A stretch of 64,000 bases of DNA from Clarireedia homoeocarpa (GCA_001465935.1 LNKV01000002.1:1116001-1180000); one strand, 5' to 3'. Positions 11,121 to 22,200 are shown, counted from the first letter of the stretch. Notes: generated by a model from the letters alone, not told the origin. Numbers and translations: made by a program.

Positions 11121-13080
11121 ATGTCAAATTTACAGAGAGATAATCGAATCAAAGGGTTGATTAGATGCGAATCATGCCCTAAATCCTTTGCTTTACGCGG
11201 ACAGTATAAGTATTGCTCCCGTCCATTCTGAACTTATCAGTAAGGTTTACAGCTTCTTCTTCAGTCGCCATCGCAATACCCACACGAAACCATACCGTTG
11301 TGATTACTGCTCGGTAGGGTTTGCTCTAAGAAATGACCTTGATCGGCACAAAGCCAAACACGGCGGACAAGTCAACACGAAATTCTACTGTAAATGGCGC
11401 GACTGCCATTTCAAAGGCGCCTTGCGAAGGGACAATCTTCTGAAGCATATACGCAAGGCGCATGAGGGGAAGAACATTACAGAACAACAGGATATACAGA
11501 GGGAGGTCTATGAAGAGGGCCTGAAGGAACAGAAGGCTTCGACAGAGCGGCTGAGCTTCATGAAAGCTGTTCAGAGTGGCAATATCTCAATGGTGATGCT
11601 ATTGCTACAGAATGGGGCAGACATTGCAGAGAGAAATGACACAGGGCAGACATCACTACATATCGCTACCCTGAACGGGAATTTGGAGATGGTACAACTG
11701 CTGTTAAACAAGGACATCGATATCGAGGCTAAGGATAACGACAACATGGCATCCCTTTACTATGCAGCTAGGACCGGGAATGAAGCGATTTTACAGGTTC
11801 TTATACAATATGGTGCTGGTGCTAGCATTATAGAGAGAAACAGGGCAGGCAACACAGCGCTCCATGACATCTGCAGTTCCGGCAATGAAGGAATTGTACG
11901 TCTACTAGTGAACCGACTGGTGGAGCTCGATGCAGACGTGGATACGCTAGACAACGATCAAAAGACTGCACTATACCGGGCTGCTACGAACGGGCACAGT
12001 GCAGTCGTGGCGATAATGCTGGCCGCAGGCGCTGATAGTGTTGGTAGACCAAGACGGAAGCATTACAAGACGGCGCTACAAGCAGCTGTAGAGCGGGGTC
12101 ACGAAGCAGTAGTAGATGTGTTCCTAGTTGCTGGCTATAAACCAACGAGCTCGGACCTAAAAGTAGCTGCATTCAGAGGATATGAAGCGATTGTGGATAA
12201 GCTCCTAGCTGCTGGTGCCGATATAAAAGCTGTTCCTAGATATTATGGTCGGACTGCCTTGCAAGCAGCTGCAGAGAAGGGCTATGAAGCGATTGTGGAT
12301 AAGCTCCTGGCTGCTGGTGCCGATATAAACGCTGTTTCTGGGTATTATGGTCGGACTGCCTTGCAAGCAGCTGCAGAGAATGGTCATGAAGCGATTGTGG
12401 ATAAGCTCCTGGCTGCTGGTGCCAATGTCAATACTGTTCTTTCTTCTAGTGGTCGGACTGCCTTGCAAGCAGCTGCAGAGAATGGTCATGAAACGATTGT
12501 GGATAAACTCCTGGCTGCTGGTGCCGATATAAACGCTGTTTCTGAGTATTATAATCGGACTGCCTTGCAAGCAGCTGCAGAGAAGGGTTATAAAGCGATT
12601 GTGGATAAGCTCTTGGCTGCTGGTGCCGATATCAATACTGTTCTTTCTTCTAGTAGTTGGACTGCCTTGCAAGCAGCTGCAGAGAATGGTCATGAAGCGA
12701 TTGTGGATAAGCTCCTGGCTGCTGGTGCCGATATAAACGCTGTTTCTGGGTATTATGGTCGGACTGCCTTGCAAGTAGCTGTGGAGAAGGGCTATGAAGC
12801 GATTGTGGATAAGCTCTTGGCTGCTGGTGCCGATGTTAATACTGTTACTTACTCTAGTGGTGGGACTGCCTTGCAAGCAGCTGTACTCGGAGGCTACGAA
12901 GCGATTGTGGATAAGCTCCTGGCTGCTGGTGCCGATATAAACGCTATTTATACACGTTATAATCAGACTGCCTTGCAAGCAGCTGAAGTCGGAGGTCATA
13001 AAGCCATTGTAGAGAAGCTCATAGCTGCTAGTACTGACATGAACGCTGTTCCTTCTAGTAGTTATAGTCAGACTGTCTAA
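11121..13080 (+). CDS. C2H2 zinc-finger plus ankyrin-repeat protein with near-identical repeats
   Basis: Exons 11121-11209 and 11265-13080 are joined across a 55-base intron (GTATTG ... TTCAG) to give 634 residues. The small first exon restores a complete first finger (C16, C19, H32, H36: CESCPKSF ... YNRHRNTH). Finger 2 is C42-C45-H58-H62, and finger 3 is CKWRDC ... HIRKAH. Ankyrin repeats fill residues 125-630. The first five or six are ordinary divergent ankyrins; the last eight or nine are almost copies of one 34-residue unit (TALQAAAEKGYEAIVDKL). Such high internal repeat identity is known from fungal NLR and allorecognition proteins and suggests recent expansion. No nucleotide-binding domain is present. 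The role may be nuclear or regulatory, or in recognition; this is inference. Confidence 0.85.
12151..13076 (+). repeat. tandem 102-bp ankyrin-coding repeat array
   Basis: A 102-base unit (34 codons) recurs about nine times; the block ACTGCCTTGCAAGCAGCT starts at 12253, 12355 and onward at the same period. The units share nearly all bases in the helical part. They differ mainly in the last codons of each unit (hairpin loop positions: VSGYYGR, VLSSSGR, VTYSSGG, IYTRYNQ), which is where ankyrin proteins contact ligands. Two alternating loop types are visible, suggesting duplication of two-unit blocks. Confidence 0.9.
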
Positions 13081-13229
13081 CACTATTCCTACTGCTTATA
13101 CGGGCACACCCTTTTGCCAAAATTGTGAAATCCGCGCGGGATGATTCTATCACCGTCGTAGCGGGGCTATGCTTGAGCATATAGAGAGAGGCTGAGAGGA
13201 GCGATGATGATCTTGCCCCTAAAGTACAA

Positions 13230-14550
13230 TTGCCGGAAGAGAAGCAAGCGGTCGATCTTGCTACACAGCTCGGTCAGCATCTGCCACGATTTTACGGATG
13301 TGAACCTGGTGAACACCACCTAACACGGCAGCAGCACTTTGCAGATCAGCACCGACTTACTAACCACTACTCTCTCACTGACCTCGAGGCCCTTACTGGG
13401 CAGTTTCCCGATGTGCTCAACCGTCCTGGGCTCTTAGCACGTACTAGCCTTGAGCGAACACAGTATATCGACTAGGCTCGAGTCTTCGTAGGTAAACATG
13501 CAGATGTCGAGGAGGGAGATGAGGAGGAAGAGGAGGAGCAGATACGCATCTATCTTGCCAAGTATGGCTTGATGGTGAATCTGGCTCCCCAATTACATCT
13601 GAATATCAATACAAATCTCCAGCTTTACACTCATATTACTTACGATTACGGTCGTGCACTCAAGCAGATTCGTGTGCGATTGCATAGTGTATCTCACTAC
13701 TGCCTAGGCTGCTTAACCTAGCAGGAGCATATCAAAGTCTACGTCTTCTTCCCACGCTAGTGGCACCCCCCGCCAAGAAGAGCAACTTTCCGGGTCGAAA
13801 AGGTAATCTGAAGCACAAGCTCTTACAGGTCTGGACGGACGAGATTCTTCTCCCCTCTATTGCTCGCTATACCGCCTCCGATGTGGGTCAGCATATGCCA
13901 TCCTCATGGTGCCAGGCTCGGCTCAATGCGCAAGCTCGATTCCCACAAGGCAATGCACAGGCTAAGGGAGGTAGCTTGTATCAGATGCTACATGATGCTT
14001 TACAAGCTAGTGCACTTGAAAGGATCTGGCGTGAGATCGAGCAGCGCCTGGAGGAGCCTGAGTATGCCGAGTACCAGGGTGCTTACCTCTTCTTTAGCAG
14101 TAAGAATACCAAGAGTATTTACAAGGGGGCTACACTTGCTCAAGCGTGGGAGACATTCAACACCCAGCTCACCCACGTCTTCGACCCCCAGTTCTTAGAC
14201 GAGGACCTTGTCTGGCTCGGCCTTGGCAAAAAGACTATCTGTCGGGAATAGTGCCCCCGCAGCAAGACCTGATCCCGAGTCAGTTCCCTGCTGCCTACCT
14301 GATGCGCTCATGCTGCCTCGAGGCATTCTATCAGTGGTCGCTCTTCGGGGAGCCTGGCTCGCGAGCGAAGAGGACGCTGCACGTACCCGCTGTGCTCGCA
14401 GAGAGCTACGATACGACCGTTGAGATGGCCCCTCACTCGACCAAGAGGGCTGAGGGCTGGATCTTTTACCAGTATCAAGACGATGCCAAACGTGCAGTTT
14501 GGTGGTATCTTTGCCATGAGGAATTACTGGAGCTCGCTTTTGGATATTAG
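13230..14550 (+). pseudogene. decayed member of an unknown repetitive fungal family
   Basis: Coding-like sequence continues through several frames. From 13230 it reads through a TAG at 13473, then an acidic EEGDEEEEEE tract, LNINTNLQLYTHITYD and YCLGCLT, then a TAG. It shifts frame at about 13770 to SNFPGRKGNLKHKLLQVW, DVGQHMPSSW and DEDLVWLGLGK. It shifts again at about 14229 to YLMRSCCLEAFYQWSLF and ends near 14550. I cannot name the family. The frames fit one ancestral protein of over 430 residues broken by about three stops and two frameshifts; at least two stops could come from CAG codons. Similar proteins occur in many copies in other fungi as far as I recall, so a mobile origin is possible but not shown. 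Confidence 0.55.
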
Positions 14551-15307
14551 CGGATTCGTGGGCGGGAGCTCCATCGTCGCGGAATTCGATGCTGAAGTCT
14601 CGAGCGTGAGAGCGAGATACATCGGCCTCGCCAGAGACAATGGTAAGAAGAGAGGCGAAAGTAATAAGGGGAATTTGCAATTTCATGATGAAAGTTGGTA
14701 GTGAAAGTTATTTGATGAAAATGAAGGTCCACTGCTGGAAATTGTAAATAGGAAGTCAACGACTGTGAAGAAGATTGGAATGAAGCCGATCCTTTTGATC
14801 ATGATTTCTGACTAAGAGGTATACTCCGTTTAATACACATTCTCAGAAGTCTACAACGGCTTCCTAGGATCTGAATAATCTGAAGGATTACTTCGTGATA
14901 ATAGTATCATATGTTGGTATTGTCCTCACCATAGGAGCAATCCATGCAATAACAGCAGTGCTCGACGGACTGCAACTTCTGGATACATATACAACAAGTA
15001 TAGTGAATAAACACAAAGTGATGTGTAGTAAGTGGATATTTCATCGATACTGTCTATTATATTATAAATACGAGTTTGCTAACGGCCCGTTAGCTAGAAA
15101 ATCTACACTAGCAGCCTACACGAAAAACGCCTAGCCAAGCCATCCCCTTTGTCCCCATTCCAAGATCCCATATCACAATCTCTATCAGAAACCAGATCCC
15201 AAAGTCAATTCCAATTCCAATTCCCATCCACACCCCAATCGCACCTCACATGCCCATACCCCCTCCAACACCCACCCCCTTAATCCTTCTCAAACCCCTC
15301 CCACCTC
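14551..15307. other. gene-free stretch
   Basis: No gene is supported. The left half is AT-rich and may include more of the decayed family. The right 170 bases (15140-15307) are C-rich with repeated CCAATTCCAATTCC words, and lie just beyond the 3' end of the PAD1 remnant. Confidence 0.4.
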
Positions 15308-15730
15308 TTAACCCCCCACCTCTATTCCAAACAAATCCAGCATCCTCCCCACCATCTGCTCCACCAAATCCTCCACGCCTGCCGGCTTAATATACCAGGC
15401 CGGCACCGTCGGACACACTACCGCCCCGGCCCCCGTCAGCCCCAACATATTCCTCAAATGGATCTCACCCAACACCGTCTCCCTCACCTCCAACACCAAT
15501 CTCCTCCTCTCCTTCAACACCACGTCCGCCGCGCGCGCAATCAGATCATCCCCGTACCCGGCGTTGATGGCCGCGAGCGTCTTCATGCTGCACGGGATCA
15601 CGATCATGCCAGCGGTGTGGAAGGAACCGCTAAAGATGGGCGCGGATTGATCGTGCGCGAAGTAGGAGTAGTCGGCGAGGGCGCGGATGTTGAACGGGGT
15701 GTATTTGGTTTCGTGGCGGAGAGAGGGGTG
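15308..15730 (-). pseudogene. PAD1: truncated PAD1/UbiX-type flavin prenyltransferase
   Basis: The minus-strand frame ending at 15308 contains a clear C-terminal half of a UbiX/Pad1 protein: TKYTPFNIRALADYSY, SGSFHTAGMIVIPCSMKTL, GDDLIARAADVVLKERRRL, EIHLRNMLGLTGAGAV, VPAWYIKP and VGRMLDLFGIE. Pad1 makes prenylated FMN, the cofactor of Fdc1. The N-terminal half, with the Gly-rich GASG flavin-phosphate loop, is missing. The frame stays open upstream to 16063 but gives unrelated, low-complexity sequence, so the first start codon there is probably not real. It is divergent from the FDC1 remnant 1.1 kb away, the usual PAD1-FDC1 arrangement. It is very likely non-functional. Confidence 0.8.
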
Positions 15731-16828
15731 GAGGTTGATGACATGGTGGTGATGGGTAGGAAGGAAGGTGAGTGGGAGCTGGTTTGGGTGTATCTCAAGA
15801 TGGTGGTAAGAGGAAGTAGTTGATTGCAGTGCGTAATGGCCTGGATTTGAAGTGTAAGGTGATATTATATAGTTATGATTGTATGTACAGTCAAGTGATG
15901 TGGTGGAAGTGGGGATATAATCGAGAGAAGATAATCCCTTGAAAGGTAATGAAATAATTGGAATGATCGCAGAAAGACCACTCGTCAAGAAGGCTATATA
16001 TGTACAATACAGCAATCCGAAGAAAAAAAAAATAGGAAGATTCACAAATCCATCTAGTAACATAGTTCATTCCTCTCAAGTCCCGGAGATAGGGGACCTT
16101 TGGGACAGTTTGCTCCCCTGACGTTCCATAAAAACACATTGCTTAATTATTGCCGAAATATTTCCTTGTTCACAGTACAGTGGAATAATCTTGTCGATAA
16201 CTCCTATAGCTCTTTAAATACAGGAGGACTTGAGCACTTGGCACTACTAAGAAGTAAACATATCTCGAGCTAAAATAAATCATTGCAGATGTTTCTCTAT
16301 ATGATACGAGCGCGGTCAAATTTCCATAGGGCGACCCGTGATGTTGTGACCCCTAGCCTAGCCAACCTACTCGCTTCCTCACTGTGTCAAATAAACACAG
16401 CATCATTCCTACATACATGATCCGGCATATACCACATCATAAGACATGAGCTTCATTGACGAGCACGTCAGTAGTCCTTTAGCCCGCTCAAGTACCGCGA
16501 TACCCCACCACTTTCCCTCTCCCCGCCGTTGAAGACTCCCGCCGTCGATCTCCGAAGCGCTCCAAATACCTCCGTTTCCATTCCATTCTTTCCTCCCACG
16601 TACTTCCTACTTACATCGCTATAGCTAGGATATATCCAACATCGTGTCAGAATAGCGGAGACAATATACCTCGTGGTTTGGTATTTTGTGTATATATACG
16701 AAAGCTGTAGATGGTAGTTGAAGATGATTTCTTACTACAACACAACTTCTAAAACACAGTAACCTAAGCTCATTGAAAACAATCTACATACCATCACAAT
16801 CTTCAGACAGCTATAAACACCCCCCAAC
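15731..16828. other. region between the PAD1 and FDC1 remnants
   Basis: About 1.1 kb of AT-rich sequence. It should have held the lost PAD1 5' half and the former shared promoter. I see no intact exon and no recognised motif. Confidence 0.4.
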
Positions 16829-17689
16829 ATATCTACCTCAAAGAGCCATCACCTCTCGCAACCCAACCAAGATCTCCCCCACATAAACTTCCGCTCCTTC
16901 GTGCAGGCGCTCAAAGACGACAACGACCTAATCGAGATCAACACCCCCATCTCCCGGTACCTCGAAGCCGGCGCCATGATCCGCAAAGTCTGCTAGATGG
17001 ACGCTCAAGCCCCTCTCTTCAACAACCTCATCGGCGCCAAAGACGGACTCTGGCGAATCCTCGGCGCGCCCGCTTCCTTGCGCAAGAACCCCCAGCAGAA
17101 ATATGGACGCATTGCGGGGCATCTAGGCTTGCCTCCTACGGCTTCTATGCAGGAGATTCTCAACAAGATGCTCGCGGCCGCGAAGAGGGAGCCGATTCCA
17201 CCAAACGTGGGAGCTGATGGACCAGTGAAGGAGAACAAGCTTTTCGGCGACCAGTTCAATCTCGATGAGTTGCCCACACCGTGGCTGCTGCATCAACCCG
17301 ATGGAGGGAAATACATCCAGACGTATGGAATGCATATCGTGCAGACGCCCGGCAAATCCTGGACCAATTGGTCGGTCGATTGCCAGAGCGATCGATGGTC
17401 CACGACTAGAATCATCTGACGGAGTTAGTCATCGAGCCACAACACATCTGGCAGATCTAATCAATCCACCAGATATGGAAGAAAGAACAGAAAGATGTTC
17501 CATGGGCATTAATTAGCTTCTGGTGCTCTTCCCGCAGTTATCATGGCTGCTAGTATGTATGCCTATTCCCGACGGCGTCACCGAAGCCGGATATGATACA
17601 TCGGAGCGATCGATGACCGACTGCGCGCTAGCCGTAGTGAAGTGCGATACCAACAATCTCTACGTTCCCGCAAACGCGGAAATCGGCTT
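16829..17689 (+). pseudogene. FDC1: 5' part of a broken FDC1/UbiD-type ferulic/cinnamic acid decarboxylase
   Basis: The reading gives HINFRSFVQALKDDNDLIEI, APLFNNLIGAKDGL, RILGAPASLRK, GRIAGHLGLPPTASM, GGKYIQTYGMHIVQ and SWTNWS. Frameshifts follow, then LVIEPQHIWQI, KDVPWAL, PIPDGVTEAGY and VVKCDTNNLYVPANAEI. This is the N-terminal half of fungal Fdc1, a prenyl-FMN-dependent decarboxylase. Damage: the expected start codon appears as ATA at 16829, there is an in-frame TAG at 16994, and at least three frameshifts lie between 17360 and 17570. Homology stops abruptly at about 17689, where mobile DNA begins. The 3' end of the same gene reappears at 22836. Confidence 0.88.
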
Positions 17690-17940
17690 TGTTGGGAATG
17701 GTGGAAATTGGGAATGGTGGAAATGAGGACTGGGGGAATGGTCATGTCGGGATAAGGATTCAATTGACTACAGAAGGGACTACGGGAAGGGACTACGGAA
17801 GAGGCTATAGGAGTTGAACATAGGATGAACACTGAAGCCATTCATATATGTAGTACAGGAGAGCAAGATTATATAATCTTGCCCCGAGTCCATAGAAGTA
17901 AACCAATTAAGACCAAAGTACAACCAGCCAGACGTTCCCA
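17690..17940 (+). repeat. candidate 5' LTR of the copia element
   Basis: The DNA starting TGTTGGGAATGG at the point where FDC1 similarity ends, and running to a CA at 17940 (GACGTTCCCA), lies directly before the gag start at 18035. TG...CA ends and a short TGGGAA/TTCCCA inverted match fit an LTR. An alternative end is ACCCACA at 17980. No matching 3' LTR copy was found, so this is tentative. Confidence 0.35.
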
Positions 17941-18237
17941 AAGAAGGGTGACGTTTGTGGCTACGTACCGGCTCTACCCACACTGATCAGTCTTGCAATT
18001 CAGATCAGAATTACAATCAAAACACTAGCCCGCAATGGCTCCAACAACAAGAGCCCAGTCAAGAGGCCGACTGGAAAACCCACCAAATATCGAGGACGGG
18101 GAACAAGATCCTGCCCAGCAAGATGCCGGGCAAGACCTCCATCAAACAGAGGGGGATGTAGCATATCCAAAGCTCTCTCCGCAATCCACATCCGATGATG
18201 CACAAAGTATAGCCACAAGATACCAAGAACTCAAAAC

Positions 18238-18670
18238 TAGGCTGCGCCAACGGTTAACCGTGGGAGTCCCATGGTATTGCCAGGACAATCCGCGGATTAA
18301 ACCGTTGCGGAGCGGATAGTTGAAAACCGAGATGGTTCATCCGCGGATAATCCGCGGGTATCCGGCGGATATCCATCAATCCGTGGGTAATCCGTCAATT
18401 TGAGGGTATTCCTAGAATAAGTGGGTATTTTAAGCCTAGAACCTAAGGTTTTAAGCCTTTAAGCCTTAAGCTTTAGGCTTCAAACCTCAATTTTTGGAGG
18501 ATATACTTTTTAGACTAATCTTTATACTAAGTATAAAAGTTATCCAGGTATTTGTACACTTTTTATACATTTTTATATATACGGATTATCCGTGGGATAC
18601 CCACGGTTAACCGTAAATCTGCGGGGTGGTTTACGGATATCCGCGGATACGGTTATTTGTGCGTAGCCTA
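18238..18670. mobile_element. 433-bp non-autonomous hAT-type element (MITE) in copia gag
   Basis: The element begins TAGGCTGCGC and ends GCGTAGCCTA, imperfect terminal inverted repeats. It is flanked by a perfect 8-bp duplication CTCAAAAC (18230-18237 and 18671-18678), the size made by hAT transposases. Inside are repeated GGATAATCCGCGGGTATCC-like words in both orientations and an AT-rich core, with no coding frame. Removing the element and one duplication restores the gag reading frame exactly (ELKT to RQYKS), which confirms the borders. Confidence 0.88.
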
Positions 18671-18697
18671 CTCAAAACCCGGCAATATAAGAGCTTA

Positions 18698-18778
18698 CTC
18701 TCCCCTCCCATGAACAAAGTTAAACTTTTGTGCGTCTTGCCACCTAAAAATTTAACTTTTGTTCATGGGAGTGGAGAG
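18698..18778. mobile_element. 81-bp mariner-like miniature inverted-repeat element
   Basis: The ends CTCTCCCCTCCCATGAACAA and its near-perfect complement (TTGTTCATGGGAGTGGAGAG) form about 27-bp inverted repeats. They are flanked by TA at 18696-18697 and 18779-18780, as expected for Tc1/mariner insertion. Almost the whole element is inverted repeat with a loop of about 24 bases. Its removal with one TA keeps the gag frame (KSLEI). It lies only 27 bases past the hAT-type element. Confidence 0.82.
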
Positions 18779-20569
18779 TAGAGATATAGGACCATGACAT
18801 ATGGTGTGTCTTCCAAGAGGATTTTAATGACTTCGATGAGAGAAGCTTTAAGAAAGCTGGGATAATCGCATACGTAAACCTCCGAAACGTGCTTCGTTCG
18901 CACAGCGTGAACATCAAAGCAACAGAGGCTACCAAATGCGTATTCGAACTCGCAAGTGCTGTTCAAGTATGGACAGAATGGACTCCTGACGAAATCATCC
19001 GGGCGACAACAGATCCCAACTTCGTCTTCAAATCAAAGTCGCCACAATATATACTACAACGACTACGAGAAAAGGGAGTGTTTTCCAATGCTTCCAGGTC
19101 GCCAAGGTCCATTTACGAACAAGCAGGAAACGCAGTTGAGACGATCGAACGCGATCAAGAAGAACAAAAACATCAACCTCAAAGCCCTCGGAATGCCCGA
19201 CGACCCCAGCAACCTGTGGAACCCGAGCAACAAGTGCCTGTTTACACCCCTTCGGATGCACGTTCAGGCATGCACGACAATATGGATGCAAGAGCCACCC
19301 AGCAACGATCTCAATCAGCTCCTACATCTGCACCACCCCTTCGCACATTCTCTGCTCCACAGCTTCAACCTCAACATCAACATCAACATCAACCAAACTA
19401 CCAACGACACGCACATATCCCCCTGTGCAACCACCTCAAATGCCCCATCAACAACCACCTCATATGCCCCCTCCACAGCCGCTCTATATACCTCCTATGC
19501 AACTACCATATCTGCCTCCACAACAACCAATGCATATGCCACCAATGCACATGCCACCAATGCACATGCAACAACAACAACCTCCGCATGAATATATTGA
19601 CTCTATTACCGCACGATATAATCCAGTTCAAAGCGCGTCAAGAGAGCTGGCAAACATGGAAAAAATGTACGCAAACGACATGAAATATTCAGGAAAAGGC
19701 GACAGCTTTGACCATAAAATCACCATATTCCTGGATACATGCGGAAGGGCCGGAGTCCCAAGAGATGCACTTAAATCAGCATTTCCTACAATGCTTTCTG
19801 GCATAGCTCTGGACTATTACTACTCGCAATACTTCGCAACCTCCACGTTTGACCATATTTGCGCTACAATTAAGAACCATTTTGAAGGACCGGAATATCA
19901 ACGCGAGATACTCAATAAATGGAACTACATCACCCTAGATACATTCATCGAAAAGGACACAAGCAAATCAAAACTTGTCCACCTCGATGATATGATGGCC
20001 GAATTGAGATCGATGTACTTGAGCCTCCCGATCACCTTCCGGAATGACGAAACAATGTATAACAAGCTGATTTTGGCCTGCTAGGGAACACCTGTATGCG
20101 CTTATGCATGCTTTAAACTATCCACAACAGTCACTGGCCTGCTGAGCGATTTGAGAAACTGAGAGATCTAAGAGTGATGGCATTTGAGATGATAAAACTT
20201 GATTGATTTCGCAGTTATGAGCCCTCTTTGAAATCCGCATCAAATTTTTGAACCAAAATTGCGAACCTGTTTTGATACGACATTTTGACCACATTTTACG
20301 AGCTTTTATCAACACCATTTAGCAACCAATTTTGAATTGAACTTTGAATCAAATCACCAAACCAACAACGCGGACATAAGCTTGCGAGCTGTGTCAAATT
20401 ACGAACTCAACTTATCGAATCGATTCCAACTTTCAAATCAACCACAACTTACGACAATGACGACGACTCAAGCCTATTATCCACCTCCACAACTACGCAA
20501 ATTGCATCTCAATTCGAACCCGAAGCAACGACATCACTGGCTCCGAGAGCTAGGGAGATCAGTAGCGAT

Positions 20570-21500
20570 TTGGACCCGTCAAATATCATTGAAGGCGGTC
20601 GTCGAACCCGAAATATCCATTCTTTAAACCATCATGCTTTCAATACTTTTCTCACCAACCGAAACAAAAGAATCCATCGAGAACAGCTACCATCCGAGCC
20701 TCAGAATTGGGCTGAAGCCATGAGGAGCCCTTTTGCAACCGAATGGCGAAGAGCAGCCGAAAAAGAGGTAGACACATTGCAGTCAAAGAATACCTTCAAG
20801 TACGTCCAAACTCAAACTGATGAAATTGACACCAGCAAACCACTGCCTCTCAAATGGGTCTTTAAGTATAAGCTGAACGAAGACGGCCTTCTAACCAAAT
20901 TCAAAGCTCGACTTTGTGCAAGAGGAGATCTGCAGGAAACTCAAGACGACACCTATGCCGCAACCTTAACAGCTCAAACCTTCAGAACCATTATAGCCAT
21001 AGTCGCTGCATTTGACCTCGAGACACGATAGTATAATGCAGTCAATGCTTTCGTCAACGCATTGCTAAATCCACCGATCTGCTGCAAATCTCCACCATGA
21101 TTTGACAAACCTGGATATGTCCTTCTTGTCAAACGAGCACTCTACGGACTCAAAATCTTACCTAATCTATAGTATTCCCTTCTTGTCTCTGTTCTTGAAG
21201 AACTGGGAGTTTATCAAGTGCCAGGCGTCAATTGCTTGTTCACAAATGACTGGCTAACTCTTGTGTTCTATATCGACGACATCACTGTCATTTATCATTC
21301 CAAACACACCGAAAGGATGAACGATTTCGAATACAAATTGATGCAACGCTTCGAGCTAAAGCCATAGGTGAAATCAATCACTTCCTTGGCATACGAATTA
21401 TCAGAAAAAGGAAGGAGAGGAAGTTGTTCTTGATTCAGGATTCCTATATCGTTAGCTTTTCGCAGAAACTTAATTCTCACTTCCGAGAAGACAAATCAGC
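20570..21500 (+). pseudogene. copia-type reverse transcriptase remnant
   Basis: The sequence shows the order of an RVT_2 domain: NWAEAMRSPFATEWRRAAEK, LPLKWVFKYKLNEDG, FKARLCARGDLQ, then a TAG, YNAVNAFVNALL, LYGLK, and FYIDDI, the catalytic YxDD block, then INHFLGIRI in a shifted frame. Stops include TAG where families have Gln (RQYDAVN) and TAG where they have Trp, both explained by CpA-to-TpA changes on one strand or the other. Integrase and RNase H are not recognised. The element cannot be active. Confidence 0.8.
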
Positions 21501-21599
21501 ATAAGACAATATCATCCGCGTTCGAGAATGCACCAGCAGCAAACATAGCTGATCGTATCTTCCGTAAAGCTCCAAATGGCTATTCAGGGAACCATCAAA

Positions 21600-22200
21600 A
21601 CCGAAGCAACAACCGAGGCAAGAAATGCTTCGTGTGCTTCAAGGAAGGATGCTGGTCAAAGAACCACTCAAAGGAAGAACGGGATATCGCATTCAAGAAA
21701 TACAAAGAATCACGAAGAAACAATGGCAGCAAGCGATTCCGTCAATACATTGCTGATATCGAAGGAAGAGATGAAAGCGACTATGGTTCCATCGACGACT
21801 TTGACAGCCTTGAGAATGCTTTCTTGTCGATGGATATTGATGATAACGAACCGGATGACGACAACCCAGAGACGTTCTTTACCCAGATTGACGCCATCAA
21901 TGGAAAATCAACTGTAGCAGCATTGGCTGAACAAGCATTGTTGCATGCAATTACGAGCAAGACGCCAGAGCCCGAACCTGAACCCGATCCCAAATCCAAT
22001 TATGAGCTCGACGATGTGTAAGAATTCCGCAAAAGTGACGCCACTTCTAGAGAAGTGACAATTACGGCTTATATTTCACACGATGCGGCACTGATGGGAG
22101 CTATCTTGTCAGGCAACGGTGAGATACCTGCTACTCGTTTCCTTGTTGATTGTCAGGCTACGACGACCATTTCCAAGAAGAGCTCAAAAATACTCAACAA
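21600..22200 (+). pseudogene. copia-type zinc-knuckle and acidic spacer block
   Basis: A CFVCFKEGCWSKNHSKEERD zinc knuckle, in the form used by fungal copia Gag proteins, is followed by KRFRQYIADIEG, an acidic region, FFTQIDAINGK and a possible start of a protease-like segment (ATRFLVDCQATTTI). In an intact copia element this block lies between capsid and integrase, before the reverse transcriptase. Here it comes after the reverse transcriptase, so the order is rearranged or two elements are joined. A TAA interrupts it near 22019. Confidence 0.55.

Larger units (their letters stand above)
18035..20083 (+). pseudogene. Ty1/copia-type gag, interrupted by two small transposons
   Basis: The frame begins MAPTTRAQSRGRLENPPN at 18035, a start typical of fungal copia gag. 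It is broken at 18238 by a 433-bp element and again at 18698 by an 81-bp element. When both and one copy of each target duplication are ignored, the frame runs on through one TAG to WTEWTPDEIIRATTDPNF and a Gln/Pro-rich region. A frameshift near 19425 then leads to a PPMHMPPMHM repeat and the capsid-like block DSFDHKITIFLDTCGRAGVP ... KNHFEGPEYQREIL ... WNYITLDTF, ending at a TAG (20082). Function would be nucleocapsid; the gene is dead. Confidence 0.75.

Noticed and set aside
12151..13076. Regular direct repeats that could be taken for a CRISPR-like array
   Set aside because: The 102-base period is coding, without conserved repeat/variable spacer structure, and the host is a fungus.
12205..13083. 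A 292-residue antisense open frame
   Set aside because: It is the mirror of the ankyrin array and repeats with the same period; the plus strand has clear ankyrin sense.
15731..16063. The N-terminal extension of the PAD1 open frame as a real protein start
   Set aside because: It is low-complexity (Thr/Ser/His/Tyr), lacks the family's flavin loop, and has a hydrophobic start unlike any Pad1 protein.
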